DNA of 64,000 nucleotides from Chrysemys picta bellii (GCF_011386835.1 NC_088792.1:222173894-222237893), one strand, 5' to 3'; shown: positions 11,476-22,879, numbered from the stretch's first letter. The notes: generated by a model not told the origin, from the letters alone. Translations and numbers: made by a program.

Positions 11476-11936
11476 GATTATGTTGCTTCTCACATTAAAT
11501 TAACCATATATTTACAGAAGAGAGGGGCATAGAAGGAAGTGGAAAAATAACTGTTCAATCAAAATCCAAATGATGTGCACATTATTCGATGTACCTCCTT
11601 TTGGAAAAACGTTCAGTAAATGATTATAGGGTTGTTTGTGTATTTTTTGTTTACCAAGAAAATACATTAAACAGGTTTATTTGAAAAATGATGTGTTCTT
11701 GGAGTAAATGAATGTGAAGTAGACAAGACAGTAATTTAGCAAATGATAAACAATGTTGCATAAGGTACAATTCTCATGGCTGACTTAATTTACTCAAATA
11801 GATAAATCCATCAAAGCATAGATCCACAACATTTTTGGCTCTTACCTTCTTCAAGCAGTAAAGCTGTGGCACTATCCATGACTTCAACACTGCTGAATCC
11901 GCTTTTAAAAACAGAATACAGCAGTGTATATGAATA

Positions 11937-11961
11937 CACACACACACACACACACACACAC
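11937..11961. repeat. (CA)n microsatellite
   Basis: About twelve uninterrupted CA dinucleotides. The surrounding 11480-12300 holds no other recognised feature. Confidence 0.95.
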
Positions 11962-12360
11962 TTTCACTTCTGATGTGCATGCATCTTTCTTTGATGCCAT
12001 AATTGCCTGGTGTATATTTTAAATTAAATTACAGTACATCACTAGACAGCTAGGAATACAATTCATAAAACTACATTCATGTGGTACTGAACTTTTAGCA
12101 CAAAGTACTAACCTGGAAACATATTCTACAAAAATACATGCCAACATGGGACTTGATTCCACAGTCAAAAATTCATCCAGTCTTCAGTAGGAGTTGTGGC
12201 TAAATCCAAACATAGGATGGGACCCAAAAGGCAGGAGTACAAGTTGTAAGTAAACAGTATCGCCAATAAATAGCAAAATACCCTGCTTTTCCATGCAGTA
12301 GTAGTGGAGGAGGCAGAGTGGTCCAATGGATCAGGGACTGGGACTGGGAGTCAGGAAAGC

Positions 12361-12450
12361 TGGGGGCAAATCCTCAGCAAGTGTAAAAATTGTCATAGGC
12401 CTTTTGAAGTCAATGGCGCTATGGCCATTTACTTCATCTGAGAATCTGCC
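12361..12450. repeat. Small palindromic MITE inside the SINE
   Basis: The arms 'ggcaaatcctcagcaagtg' and 'cttcatctgagaatctgcc' are inverted around a centre at 'cttttgaagtcaatggcg'. This matches a common amniote palindrome with ends near GGCAGATCCTCAGC. It interrupts the SINE between its 'gactgggagtcagg' and 'ccattctcaactc' parts. Confidence 0.65.
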
Positions 12451-12455
12451 TCTAA

Positions 12456-12751
12456 GAGTACGTCTATACTTACCTCTGGGTCCAGCGGTAAGCAATCGAT
12501 CTTCTGGGATTGATTTATCGCGTCTTGTCTAGACGCGATAAATCGATCCCGGATCGATCCTGGAAGTGCTCGCTGTCGACGCTGGTACTCCTGCTCCACA
12601 AGAGGAGTACGCGGAGTCGACAGGGGAGCCTGCTTGCCACATGTGGACCCGCGGTAAGTTAGAACTAAGATAGTTCGACTTCAGCTACGTGAATAACGTA
12701 GCTGAAGTTGCGTATCTTAGTTCGAAGTGGGGGGTTAGTGTGGACCAACCA
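12456..12751. mobile_element. Harbinger-like hairpin MITE, copy 1, 296 bp
   Basis: The copy is bracketed by TAA at 12453-12455 and 12752-12754. Its ends are imperfect inverted repeats ('gagtacgtctatactta' and 'tagtgtggaccaacca'). It is a chain of hairpins: one near 12508-12547 around 'tatcgcgtct' / 'agacgcgata', one around 'ggtactcc' / 'ggagtac' near 12585-12610, and a perfect 13-bp stem at 12678-12690 / 12696-12708 with loop GAATA. It is homologous to 54100-54395. The 3-bp TWA duplication points to PIF/Harbinger. There is no transposase. Confidence 0.85.
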
Positions 12752-13060
12752 TAAGAGTTCCATTCTCAACTCTACCATGGACCTTCTGTGTGATCTTGGG
12801 CGAGTAACTTCACCTGTCTGGGTCTCTGTTTCCTTCCCACTATTTGTCTGCCTTCTCACTTCAGGGTTAGAAACTGCAAACTGAAATTAATGAGGCTCTG
12901 TACAGGATCAGGGTTGAGCTTGGGCAAATCTACTTGTAGGATTCAGCTCTTGGACTGTAAATTCTACAGGGCAGGGACCACCACTCCCTGTTCATAGAGG
13001 GCCCTTATTGTGCTCAGTGCTGGTTTGCACTGTAATACAAGTATTAAATAATAATGTCAA

Positions 13061-13672
13061 ATTGAAATTTAAATGGGACCTAAGATATAAAGTTGAGTAA
13101 CCACAGTTTAGCCTCATTTGTCCTTTGCAGATCTCATTGTTTCTTCCCATAAATGTATTAATGCCCTTTTCTTTACCTTAAATGTAACACCTCAAACTGA
13201 AAATGTAGATAAAGAAAACAACCCAAATCGGGTCATACTGATCTGTGCAACAGTGAACAACAGAACGGGGAAATATCACTTTATGATCATAGCTGACATT
13301 GTCTATTTCTTATTAAGAATGTGTCTTTTTTTCAAAGATAGCCAGAGCTGTATGGTCATTTTATATAAATCAGCACAACATAAAATCATTTACAGTAAAT
13401 GGCTAGAGCAGACAGTGAGTCTGAAGTAAACAGCCATAGTCAGTTCTTTTTTTTTTTTTTTTAATAAGTTTCTTCTTTAATAAAGGAATCTATATTATAA
13501 AATAGAGTAGCGAGGCTGCTTCTTTGCTTGACATGTACATTTTAGAGTTTTGCAGCTCCAGGTTATTGTGTATTATAGAAAATGCTACTGAAATACAGAG
13601 AAAAGGTGTTACACAAATCTAAGAATTTCAAAGCGTGCAATCCAGAGTTAGTTGGTGCAATATGTGTATATA
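13061..13672. other. No recognised feature
   Basis: AT-rich sequence with an 18-base T run near 13449. The 103-codon frame at 13118-13429 has no recognisable motif and sits in AT-rich non-repeat DNA. I do not call it a gene. Confidence 0.4.
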
Positions 13673-14031
13673 TGTGGCAGGGTGCTGCTAAAGAGGCCTT
13701 AATCAGCTCCTGTCACTGCAGCCCCTATCAGAGGGATTGGATTGGGGCTGGGTAGATAGCCTGATGCCTGCCTGGTAACTGACCACACCTGCCAGGCTCG
13801 TTAGCAGGAGCTATAAGGTTGGAAGGAAGGCAGAGGAAGGCGGAGACCAGTAGGGAAAGGTCAGCTTTGGAGGGGTGAGGTCAAGCTGTGTAAATAGTAG
13901 GAAACTAGTGGTGGGGAAATGGATGCACAATTAAGAGCATGGATGTTACACCAGCTTGGAGGGTCCCTGAGTTTTTAAGGAGCAGGGCCAAGGGGCTGAA
14001 TCCAACAGGGCACAGTGTGTGCCTTGTTACA
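13673..14031 (+). mobile_element. Probable solo LTR, 359 bp
   Basis: The copy has TG...CA ends ('tgtggcaggg' and 'ccttgttaca') with a TATA-like 'gagctataagg' near 13808 and purine-rich text after it, in the layout of a short Gypsy- or ERV-type LTR. No matching target duplication was found (flanks 'atata' and 'accta'), so the boundaries are provisional. It has no coding capacity. Confidence 0.45.
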
Positions 14032-14201
14032 ACCTACCTCAGGGGAGTGGTTAATACAATCACTCTTATTTGAATCTGTTATTTATAGCAATTTTTACAA
14101 ATTTGTTGTTTGCAAGTATGGGAAGGGATATGTATAATGAAAGCTTTCAGAAAGCCAAATAAATGTACCATAGGACATTGAGGGATATTTGGTAAAAGAT
14201 T

Positions 14202-14271
14202 TGGAGCCTGATCTAATGCTCTCTGAAGTCAATTATCTGTACTTTGATTTCAGTGGGTTTTGGATTAGGCC
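14202..14271. repeat. Palindromic repeat (amniote MITE)
   Basis: The arms 'gagcctgatctaatgctctc' and 'gttttggattaggccc' are inverted around a centre with 'gaagtcaatta' / 'gatttcagtggg'. It is the same general class as the palindromes at 6128 and 12361. The flanks at 14032-14201 and 14272-14880 hold nothing else recognised. Confidence 0.6.
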
Positions 14272-14944
14272 CTTACGTAAACCGTGAGTAAAATCTTGCT
14301 TGACTTGCTCATGTGAATCTGATTCTCACATATGGTCTGTTTGCATGAAAACTCTGATTGCTGTCTGGTCAGCTGATGTTACAAATACAAACTGGCCAAA
14401 CCACATGATTAAGTCTTGGGTGCAAAACGTGTCACGGCTAGATAAAAAGTTTGTGGGTTTGTAACACTGAGTTTCCCCACCAATATTTCCACAATAGCTT
14501 TAATCACTGCTATGCTGGGACATCAGTCCCCAGAGCATAGTCCATAGAACTTCATACAGTAGAACCTTGTTTATTCACACAAATATCTGGGAAACAGTGC
14601 AAATTACAGACCTCTTGAGAATTACTGAGTGGGCACAAACAAAATAACTTTCACTGGCCTTGGGGTTTTCTGTTTGTTTTGGTTTATTGGGTATCACAAG
14701 ATGGACTGTATCATACTTAGCTCATCTATTTGACAAGTGTAATTTACCTTTCAATCAGTGACTCTTTGTAGTATAATAAATATACTGTAGTATATTTTGT
14801 AATAATTTTTGGGGATTTGTAATTTCACTATAGTATCTCCTATGACCAGTACACTTGAGAAGCAGGATAAGACCTCTGGCAGTATGTCTACACTGCAAGG
14901 GGGAGGTGTGATTGCAGCACAGATAGGCATAGCCAAGCTAGCTT

Positions 14945-15113
14945 TATAATAATAAATGGAGATCTACCTGTCTCGTAGAGCTGGAAGGGATCTTGAAACA
15001 GGTCCAAGGTACTGCCCTTTCCCCCCCGAGCCTTAAATGGCTCCCTCAAGGATTGAAGTCACAACCCTCAATTTAGCAGGCTAATACTCAAGCCACTGAG
15101 CTATCCCTCCCCC
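14945..15113 (-). repeat. Tortoise-type SINE, antisense
   Basis: Read on the minus strand, it has 'gggatagctcagtggcttg', a B-box region 'ttgtgacttcaatccttg', then the tail containing 'agatccct' and 'tccagctct'. It lacks the central body found in the copy at 4667-4861 and is more diverged. The tRNA-Ala-like sequence starts a few bases beyond its 5' end. Confidence 0.85.
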
Positions 15114-15125
15114 TCTAAAACTGTC

Positions 15126-15198
15126 TGGAAAATGCAGGCATTGATCCCACTACGTCTTACAGGCTAAGCGAGCACTCTACCATTTGAGCTAATTCCCC
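15126..15198 (-). tRNA. tRNA-Ala(AGC)-like gene, probably a pseudogene
   Basis: The 73-nt minus-strand sequence folds as a tRNA. The acceptor stem is ggggaat / attttcc (7 pairs with two G-U), the D arm is gctc...gagt, and the anticodon loop ttagcct has AGC at positions 34-36. The T arm is gtggg-atcaatg-cctgc and the discriminator base is A. The identity matches vertebrate tRNA-Ala(AGC), including the 'tagctcaaatggtagag' D region. Against function: the anticodon stem ctcgc/gtaag has a C-A mismatch and a G-U, position 37 is C, and several other stem pairs are weakened. No clear T-run terminator follows the 3' end. Probably a decayed gene copy or retro-pseudogene. Confidence 0.75.
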
Positions 15199-15300
15199 TT
15201 ACAATCTTTTGCTTGAGCGAGCTGCTAAAGATAGCAGTGTAGATGCAGCAGCCTAGGGCTAGCTGCCTGAGTATGTACACAGGGTCCCTGGTGGACTTGT

Positions 15301-15689
15301 AATCAGGAGGCTGTGTGTGTTCTGAGTGTTTTGTGAGAACTGTAGATTAGCAAATTGAGTATTAATAAGATGCTATCAGATCTCCGGCAATAACATTTAT
15401 GGAGAATCAAGATTTCTGCTGTACTGTTTGAGAATAATGAGAAGAACATGGTATGCACCTGTAGAGTGGGTAGTAATGTAGGCAGCAAAGTAAAAAAAAA
15501 CAACTATTAGAGGTTTATTGCAACTTGCTGAAACTAATGACTGTCATAACAATTAAGAAAAATCTCTGGACTGACTTCAACCAAACTTACTGAATCAAAT
15601 CAGAAGCTCTTTAAAATCTTGGATATCACAATAAAATAGATAGGAATAATTAATAACTCCATATTGATTCCTAATTTCCATGTACCATT
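15301..15689. other. No recognised feature
   Basis: AT-rich sequence containing no exon, repeat end or promoter box that I recognise. Confidence 0.4.
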
Positions 15690-15697
15690 CCCTAAGA

Positions 15698-16018
15698 TGG
15701 TTCCCAATCTTGTTCCGCCGCTTCTGCAGGGAAAGCCCCGGGCCGGTTTGTGTACCTGCCATGTCTGCAGGTTTGGCCGATCGCGGCTCCCAGTGGCCGT
15801 GATTCGCTGCTCCAGGCCAATGGGAGCTGCTGGAAGCGGCGTGGGCTGAGGGACGTAATGGCCACCGCTTCCAGCAGTTTCCATTGGTCTGGAGCAGCGA
15901 ACCGCAGCCACTGGGAGCCGCAATCGGCCGAACCTGCGGACGCGGCAGGTACACAAACCGACCTGGCCCGCCAGGGGTTTTCCCTGCAGAAGCAGCGGAA
16001 CAAGTTTGAGAACCACTG
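15698..16018. mobile_element. Palindromic hAT MITE, 321 bp, 8-bp duplication
   Basis: Two long inverted arms (about 15698-15839 and 15865-16018) surround a 25-bp spacer, so almost the whole element is one giant hairpin. The outer ends are 'tggttcccaatcttg' and 'caagtttgagaaccactg'; the left end has lost about three bases relative to the right. An exact 8-bp duplication, CCCTAAGA, flanks it (15690-15697, 16019-16026), diagnostic of hAT. It is GC-rich, which is why open frames of 61-138 codons cross it on both strands; they encode nothing recognisable. Confidence 0.93.
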
Positions 16019-16026
16019 CCCTAAGA

Positions 16027-18655
16027 ATTCATTCAATTAAGTACTGTCCCAAAGCTAAATGTCTCTGTGACTCTCCCCGTACCCTTCAGTTCCCTTCCAG
16101 ACACCAGCCTATTTCCCCAATTAGTATCTTTCACGCTATTTCCATATCCAGACAGATTCCCCATATCAGCTGAATTATTCCCAGAGCTGTCTGATACCTT
16201 TGATCTGAGCATAATAGGCCACTTACCTGAGTATTATGCCTATGTAACTTCATTTACTTCATGGAGGACATCAGATTTAAACCAGGGTGTGTGAGATCAG
16301 ATTCATGGCCAACCATTCCAGGTTTTCCAAGACACATTCAGATGCTAATATGGAAAACACATCCCAGAACTTTATATAACCCACTGGAAGGATTATCACT
16401 TTTTGGATGCTTATCTTTCCAGTCTTCAGCAGCACCTCCAAAGGCTGTGTTAAACTTTCAGTGTTGTAATGAGCCTTCTAATTAAAACATGAACCAACCT
16501 CTGAATGTTATGATTATCTGATCCCACAGCTTCATGCAAGATTTTTTTTTTACATAAACCCTCATAAGTAAAAAGTTAATCTCATTCAAGTTAGTGTAAA
16601 TACTTTGCCCTAAATATTAGCACTTGAAATAGTTTTTTTAAAGACTTCTGTGTAGTTTCACTGACAGCTAATGATTTTGTAAAGCCACTTAAATATTTGC
16701 ACAGAATAGTTTTTCATTCTTGGTTTACTAATATCCACGGTCTTAAGTGACATTCACCACACATGTATGTCACATTTGTCTTATTGATTATGTGTTCCCT
16801 AAAGATAGCTGGCTAATGTTGTCCAGGAAATAGCTAATGCAACATAAGTAATATGGGTCATAGGTCAATGATTATCAGAAAAGGGAACTGAGATATTAAA
16901 TATTTTAACTAATCCATTAATCTCACACACTCACAGTGATGAATGAGTCTTTGCTCAAATACAGAGTTGTAGGGAAAAAAAATTCAACAAACTTTTTTAG
17001 AGCTGTAACACACTACAACTATGATCTGAATGACTGGAAGCAACTACAGTCCCAGATAACTCTTACTTGTCAATTTTAAAGAAATGATGATATCTCTACC
17101 CGTTGCCAAACACTTTAGTAAATTTAAAACGTCTTGGCAAATAGCATGTGAAAATTTCCAACACACCTTTTGATTTACCCCCACTGAATACGAGTTGTGG
17201 AGTTCACACCACTGTTATAGAGTAGGGAGCAGTGCCAGGAGGGGAATTTCTCCTTCAAGAAGGACATCCCCTCCCTAGCCCCAGTACCCCTCCCCCCTTG
17301 GTGAGCTGCAGGGGTACAGGAGGGGGTGGCATAGAGTTACTCCACCATGTCTGTGCCAAGCAGGGAATCCCCTACACTGGAGCATTTCTACCCACTATTT
17401 GGTAGCTTTATTCTATCAGGGTATCATGAAGGGCATGCAGCAAACCAGAGAATTGGCTGTTAAATCTTGGGTCTTGCAGTCCAATATAATGGAACTTCAC
17501 AGGGGGCTCCTAATTTACTGTAAGTATCTTTGACCAAGACATGTTTTAAAAACACGGAGACCCATCTAAATACCTTGAGGATCTGGCCCTTAGTGTGGTC
17601 TGGTGCCTTCTACAGCCAAAGAGGAATTATTTTGCATTTGTTTGCATGAATGTACCATCACTGTCAGGAATAATTTAGCAGTGTGCAGAGCAGGACTGAA
17701 CTTTTTCAGAGGCAGAGAAATCTGTTTTCTTAAGTTACAAATAAGCTACCAGCTACAAGAGGCCAGCATCTATTTGCCTGAGTCACACAAGTAAATTGGT
17801 GTCACAGCTGAGAATGCCAAGGCACTATCCATTGAGAGACTGCTCTGCTTTGATTAAGGTGTTCGAGCTAGTTTAGCTTAACTGGCACAGCTTTGCAAAA
17901 TAAAAAGAAAAGAAAAGAAAAGAAAAGAACTTCAATGATGTAAGAGTGTCTGTGTGTTGGACCAGCGGGAATTAGAAGCCCTTGTAGCATATAACTTAAT
18001 TGTGTGTGGGTGGAGAGAGGAAAATTTGACTTGTTGCAAGCTTTGCTTCACTGTAATTATATTGTTCTGTCATCAGATAATTGGAAGATAAAATGACTGC
18101 AATCAACTGCAGTTCCTGTTTTCTGGGAAAAGAATAGACACGTTTTGAAAACATTTGTAAAGACAGGTAGGTCGCACCTTCATTTTTTTTTTTTTTTTGT
18201 GGTTCCTATTTTTCAGTGTTTTGTATTTCTCTAAGTTCAGTTACTATTACTTGAATGCATTTCCCTCCGATTGTTTAATAACAAATTGTACAGCCCTTGG
18301 TCATGTACTATCAGTCTCAACGGCCTTCTGAAATTAACAGAAGTGCAATTTTGTGAAAATATTACTATTGAAAGTGCAACATAGGCATTGGCTTCCCACA
18401 AGAGCAACAAGTGGTGACAAAAAAGGTCTGGTGCTTATGATATTTATAATTCTTTTCCAGAGAGAAGAGATAATTCAAAGAGACTTCAACTTGTGTTTCT
18501 TAAAAATAAAAAATAAAAACATAGGAATCAATAAATAAATATAAGTTGATTACGTTTAATTCACTGATTCTTTGAAAGAAATGAATTTGGGACATAAATA
18601 TAAATTAGTTACTGTATATACATAAGAGAGGATACTTTGGACACTGGATTTTGTC
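16027..18655. other. No gene recognised; simple repeats
   Basis: This is a 2.6-kb stretch without a nameable transposon. It contains an (AAAAG)n run at about 17902-17930, a T run at about 18184-18198 and a short C-rich patch near 17270-17300. No splice-bounded open frame or conserved protein is visible. Confidence 0.4.
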
Positions 18656-18658
18656 ATG

Positions 18659-19068
18659 TTTCAGAGTGGTAGCCGTGTTAGTCTGTATCAGCAAAAACAA
18701 CAAGGAGTCCTTGTGGCACCTTAGAGACTAACAAATGTATTTGGGCATAAGCTTTCATGGGCTAAAACCCATTTCATCAGATGTGTGGAGTGAAAAATAC
18801 AGTAAGCAGTATATATATAAAAAGATGGGAGTTGCCTTACCAAGTGGGGGGTCAGTGCTAACGAGGCCAATTCAATTAAGATGGAAGTGGCCTATCTCAA
18901 CAGTTGATTACTTTTGTAGTGCTAACAAGGCCAATGCAATCAAGGTGGATGTAGCCCATTTCCAACATTTGACAAGAAGGTGTGAGTATCAGCAGAGGGA
19001 AAATTACTTTTTGTAGTGACCCCGCCACTCCATCAAATTAGGCCTGAATAAAGACTGGGAGTGGATGG
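18659..19068 (-). mobile_element. Penelope-like element copy with an internal inversion
   Basis: From 18659 ('tttcagagtggtagccgtg') to about 19030 it reads in the same orientation as the copy at 1449, reaching 'agtgaccccgccactc'. At about 19031 the strand switches: 'catcaaattaggcctgaata' and 'aagactgggagtgg' are the reverse complement of what should follow. The right piece translates on the plus strand as the PLE C-terminal block LGLNKDWEW. So the copy is a snap-back joining two inverted partial PLEs. No intact frame is present. Confidence 0.8.
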
Positions 19069-19079
19069 GAGGCAATTCA

Positions 19080-19445
19080 GAGCGGTAATCAACTGTGTGC
19101 AGGTGGTCAGTCCAACCAGTGGCAGTCCAAGGCCATGGTCAGAATTCTCAGAGAGATCAGTAGCCAGAAGAGCCAATCCAATGGATCAGGTCTGGAAGAC
19201 AAGGTCAAGCATGGCAGGATCAGGTAGGGAAAGCAAGGCAGTTTGAGTCACAGACCATTGCTTGCTGCTTAGATGGCTTCCTCTTCCTATTGAGGCCTTT
19301 ATATAGTCCAGGTACCCAATGATAGTGCTTCCTGTCTATCCAATCAGATGCCTAAGATGTGGCTGCTATAGGCCTGTTGGTCTTTAACAATAAGGCTGTT
19401 GGTCATGGGCAGCATTTCATGGCACAGGACATAAGGATGGTGCCT
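19080..19445 (-). mobile_element. LTR-like fragment with a TATA box, antisense
   Basis: On the minus strand, 'ggactatataaagg' (near 19298-19310) is a good TATA box, followed by a stretch rich in 'caagg', 'ggcaggat' and 'gatcaggt' text of the style seen in LTR U3/R regions. Terminal TG...CA ends and target duplications are not resolved, so this is a tentative call. It directly follows the PLE at 18659-19068. Confidence 0.35.
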
Positions 19446-20934
19446 GCTGACCTGGGTTCACTACCATCTGCTTCAGTGGTGTTTTTATGCCTTCTGTTTC
19501 TCACACACTCTGCTCCATCAAGATAATATCCACCCCTCTATTTGCATTTAACCCTCAGCAAAACCCCTCTGCCCCCATAGCTCAGCCTTGCACGTGGTCT
19601 GTGTTTTGGGTGGTGGCTCCTATTGTTTCAGCTATCTTACTCCAAAAGGAGCTTAATTGCTTCTTACATTTATCTTGAATAAAGGGCAGCTGTTATGCCC
19701 ACTAGCTTCAATAAGGTTCTACCCAAGTCCGGCATAGTAATATTTTGTATCTATTGGTTCACCCATCCCTCGTAGTCAATAGAGCTTTTTTTACTTTGGA
19801 ATGAACTGCTGCTTCCAACATTTAAAATGCAACTGAGCTACTTGAAATTGGCCCTCTTGAAATGCCTTCTACCATTGAACAGAATACCTTTGGCAAGAGA
19901 AGGTTATTGGTTTTTTAAAATGTTTTATTTTTTGCTCTGCAGAGCATAATCCTTGGCATACAGTAAGCAACCCAGAGGATCAAACAAGATATAAATGAAA
20001 GCAATTATTCTGGATGTTGTGCAATTTAGTAGAATCAACACTTTAGAAATAACCTTTTATTTTAATGCAGCATAAGTAAAATGAAAAGAAAATGTACATT
20101 TTAGTTCCTAGAATTCTGTCAGATTCCTGGGCCGAGCCAAAGCTAGTTTAAATGCCACATTTAAAATAGGATGCGTCTGAAAAAAATCAAGCTAATGTTT
20201 TCATGTTGCTTCGTGTAATTAATTGGAATAAATTTCATGCCACACATGGGGTTGATTTGAACATACTCCTGAATGGAAACTGAATGACAGAAAGTTTCAG
20301 TCGTTTCTCGATAACCTTTTCCGCAATGAATGGTCCCAATAAAGTGCAAATTCCTTCACAGTATTTCATTCTGCCTAAAGGCAGCAAGACTTTAATGAAT
20401 GACTTTGATTTTCCCTGATCTACATGAAATTGGAGCATGAACTAAGGGAGTGAGTAAGAGGAGAGGAGATGCTTAGTAGGGCTGTTCTTTTGTGTGTGTG
20501 TGTCTTTTGTGGGGTAGTTGGCTGGGGAGCCTGCAAGTGCAGGCAGTGATGCCAGCCTGAGCATCAGGATGAGGCAATGCCAGCCCAACACTGAGGACTG
20601 TGGAGTACCAGAAGCCAGTGATCAACAAGAATCTTGTCACATCCACAGTAGAGAAAATAAGGGAGACTGGACTAGCGTGATTCTGTGCTTAACTTTGTGC
20701 GCCTAAGTAGTCACCTGGAAGGCTAGACTCCTCACATGTGTGAAGTTATTCTCACACAAAGCCCAAGGTTTAGAACTGTTGTATCTGCTTCCTTTATTGA
20801 CTTAATCACATATGAAATTCATTTCAGTTCATGTAAAGTTGCAGGGCTGGAACTTTTCTTTCAAACCAATAACACTCTTTGCAAAGACTATATGATGTTG
20901 AAACATGGAGCAAGCAGATTTTAAGGATATATAT
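19446..20934. other. No recognised feature
   Basis: About 1.5 kb with no recognisable repeat. Frames of 60-67 codons are scattered and unconserved in appearance. Confidence 0.4.
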
Positions 20935-21520
20935 CAGGTTGCTAGGATTAGACAAAGTGGCCATGCAAATGAAATTATGAAATTTGAGCATGGGAGTGAC
21001 TCTGTGGTAAGCCTTTGAGCATACCCAGTTTGAACGAGATCTTTCCAGAAGCCTAAGCAGAGTCAGACTGAGTTGGGAACATTTAGTGAAACTGAAAGGT
21101 AGCAAATTTAAAACTGATAGGAGGAAATACTTCTTGCAGTGAACAATTAGCTTGTGGACTCACTGTCACAAGGTATCATTGAGGCCAAAAGCTTAGCAGG
21201 GTTCCAGAAACAGCTGGAGATTTATATGGCTAATAAGACCATCCAGAGCTGCAATAGTAAGGCTATATATATATATTTAAAAAAAAAGACACTAAGAAGT
21301 TTAGAGTGGGACATAATCCTCATGCTTCAGGCATAAGTCAACCTTTAATTATCAGGGGGATATGAAGACACTTCCCCTGTGGTCATTCCATATTATTCCA
21401 GGTTATTCTGACTGGTGTAGACTGCTAGTACTGGCCACTTGTGGGGACAGGATCTGGATTACACAGATCATTGGTCTGATTCCGTCTGGCAATATCTGTG
21501 GTCCTAGGAAAGTGGAAAGT
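20935..21520 (+). mobile_element. CR1 LINE 3' end, old subfamily
   Basis: The sequence carries the CR1 3' region: 'aaaactgataggaggaaata', 'gtggactcactgtcacaagg', 'catcattgaggccaaaag'-type text, then 'gagatttatatggctaataa'. It ends with 'cattggtctgattccgtct' and 'ggcaatatctgtggtccta'. CR1 is the dominant non-LTR retrotransposon of sauropsids; copies are 5'-truncated and lack long target duplications. A short TA run interrupts it near 21264-21278. Confidence 0.85.
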
Positions 21521-22870
21521 GCTTTGCCGCCTTTCCATCCCAATTCCTCAATCACAAAACATCACTCAGACCATAAGAGTAATCACTATCATGGTGTTAA
21601 TTAAGACTAGATTGAGTTCTTTCATGTATTTATAACGTTTCTGTTCATTCTTCACTCTAATGCCAACTTTACCCAAAAGGACTGTTAATCTTTTAGAAAA
21701 GGCAAATAAAGACATGTTTCCAATTTTTAAGTTATACTCATTCTTCCTTATTTTTTAAATTGGGATCAGCCAGGGTTATGCTGTCTCCTCCTTATGCAGT
21801 GTCTGATTTCTAAAAGCCAAAAGTAAAGTCATAAGTGTCTGGCAATTTTTGATGCTTGCTTGAACCAAAGCTTTTGAGGTTCACTGATCACTTGCTATGA
21901 CAGTTCTTAAGCATTATTACTCAATAAGGGAAAACATTAGAAATTAATGCAAATTATTTTATGCTTATTTACCAGCTTGGCATAGCCACATATAACTCAA
22001 AGGCAAGCAAGATGACGCTATCCCTTTATTTGCTATGAACGATGATCAGAGAATGCGAATCCTGCAGCCCTAACGGAGGAAAATAAACATTGCAGAGTAA
22101 CTTGCATTACTTAGAATGAACAATAAGCCAAGTTTTTGTTGTTGTTTTTTGCTTTCTCCCCTGGCCTTTTTATCAACTCTAATATCACTGAAAGCCATTT
22201 GATAAATCAGCCTGCCTTCACTTCTCTCTATTAGTCAGTGATGTGCCAGCTTCAAGATAGCAGAATTCACAAATCCCTCTCAGAAATACCCTCTTCACAC
22301 TAGTAAGCCTGACAGCTAATTATCTGCAAGAAATTAAAACAAGTGTTTTGCCTAACATCCAATATGATTATATGTCCAGTTCAAAAAGCTTTTCAATTTC
22401 ATTTTTGGAATTTGTTTTGTCTGAACCAGTTTACATACTGAGAAGAAGAAACCCAAATACAGCAAAATTGAATGCTCTGGAATCCAGCGCAGCCTTAGTA
22501 CAATGTTTACAAGTATTTTAAAGAGCACTTTTCCTTTCATTTGTTCCATCCACCTTCATTTTTGGTAAATGCTATGGATTACCTCATACTAACAGACTGA
22601 ACCCAGGCAGCACTGGCTCTACCTGGCTTACCATCCATCAAAAAAGCCATTCTATCACAAATGCTACCTTTTCCCTTCCAGTATTCCAGGAATTACCTGG
22701 ACATCATCTTTGACTCTAAGCTTTTTAGATCTGCCAAACCAGGCTGTATCACAAAAAAGATTTTGAAAACAGCAGTCTATGCACATAGCAAATCTACATA
22801 GTCATGTGATCCTGTTCTTGCTGCCTTAGTATTTTCTTCTTCGGCTATGTGCAACAACCAACTGTTACAT
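21521..22870. other. No recognised feature
   Basis: AT-rich sequence. No repeat ends, RNA gene boxes or protein motifs were identified. Confidence 0.4.
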
Positions 22871-22879
22871 CTTCAGTTT

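Larger units (their letters stand above)
12303..13060 (+). repeat. MIR-like SINE split by two insertions
   Basis: The head 'gaggcagagtggtccaatgg' and 'gactgggagtcagg' resumes after the insertions as 'ccattctcaactctaccatg' and 'gatcttgggcgagtaactt'. It ends with a tail containing 'tacagggcagggacc' and 'gtaatacaagtattaaat'. These parts are in the correct order for one tRNA-derived amniote SINE. The break holds a small palindrome (about 12361-12450) and a Harbinger-like MITE (12456-12751), so the SINE is the oldest layer. Confidence 0.75.
14885..15300. mobile_element. MITE with 'GTCTACACTGCA' ends carrying a SINE and a tRNA-like gene
   Basis: The left part 'tatgtctacactgcaaggg' with 'catagccaagctagcttt' and the right part 'atagcagtgtagatgcagc' with 'gctagctgcctgag' are inverted similarity blocks, related to the element at 42480-42777. 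Between them lie an antisense tortoise SINE (14945-15113) and a tRNA-Ala-like sequence (15126-15198). The exact ends and the target duplication are not resolved. Confidence 0.55.

Noticed and set aside
15595..16040. Overlapping 96-138 codon frames on both strands as a coding exon
   Set aside because: The region is one 321-bp palindrome, so both strands encode mirror-image peptides; there is no domain.
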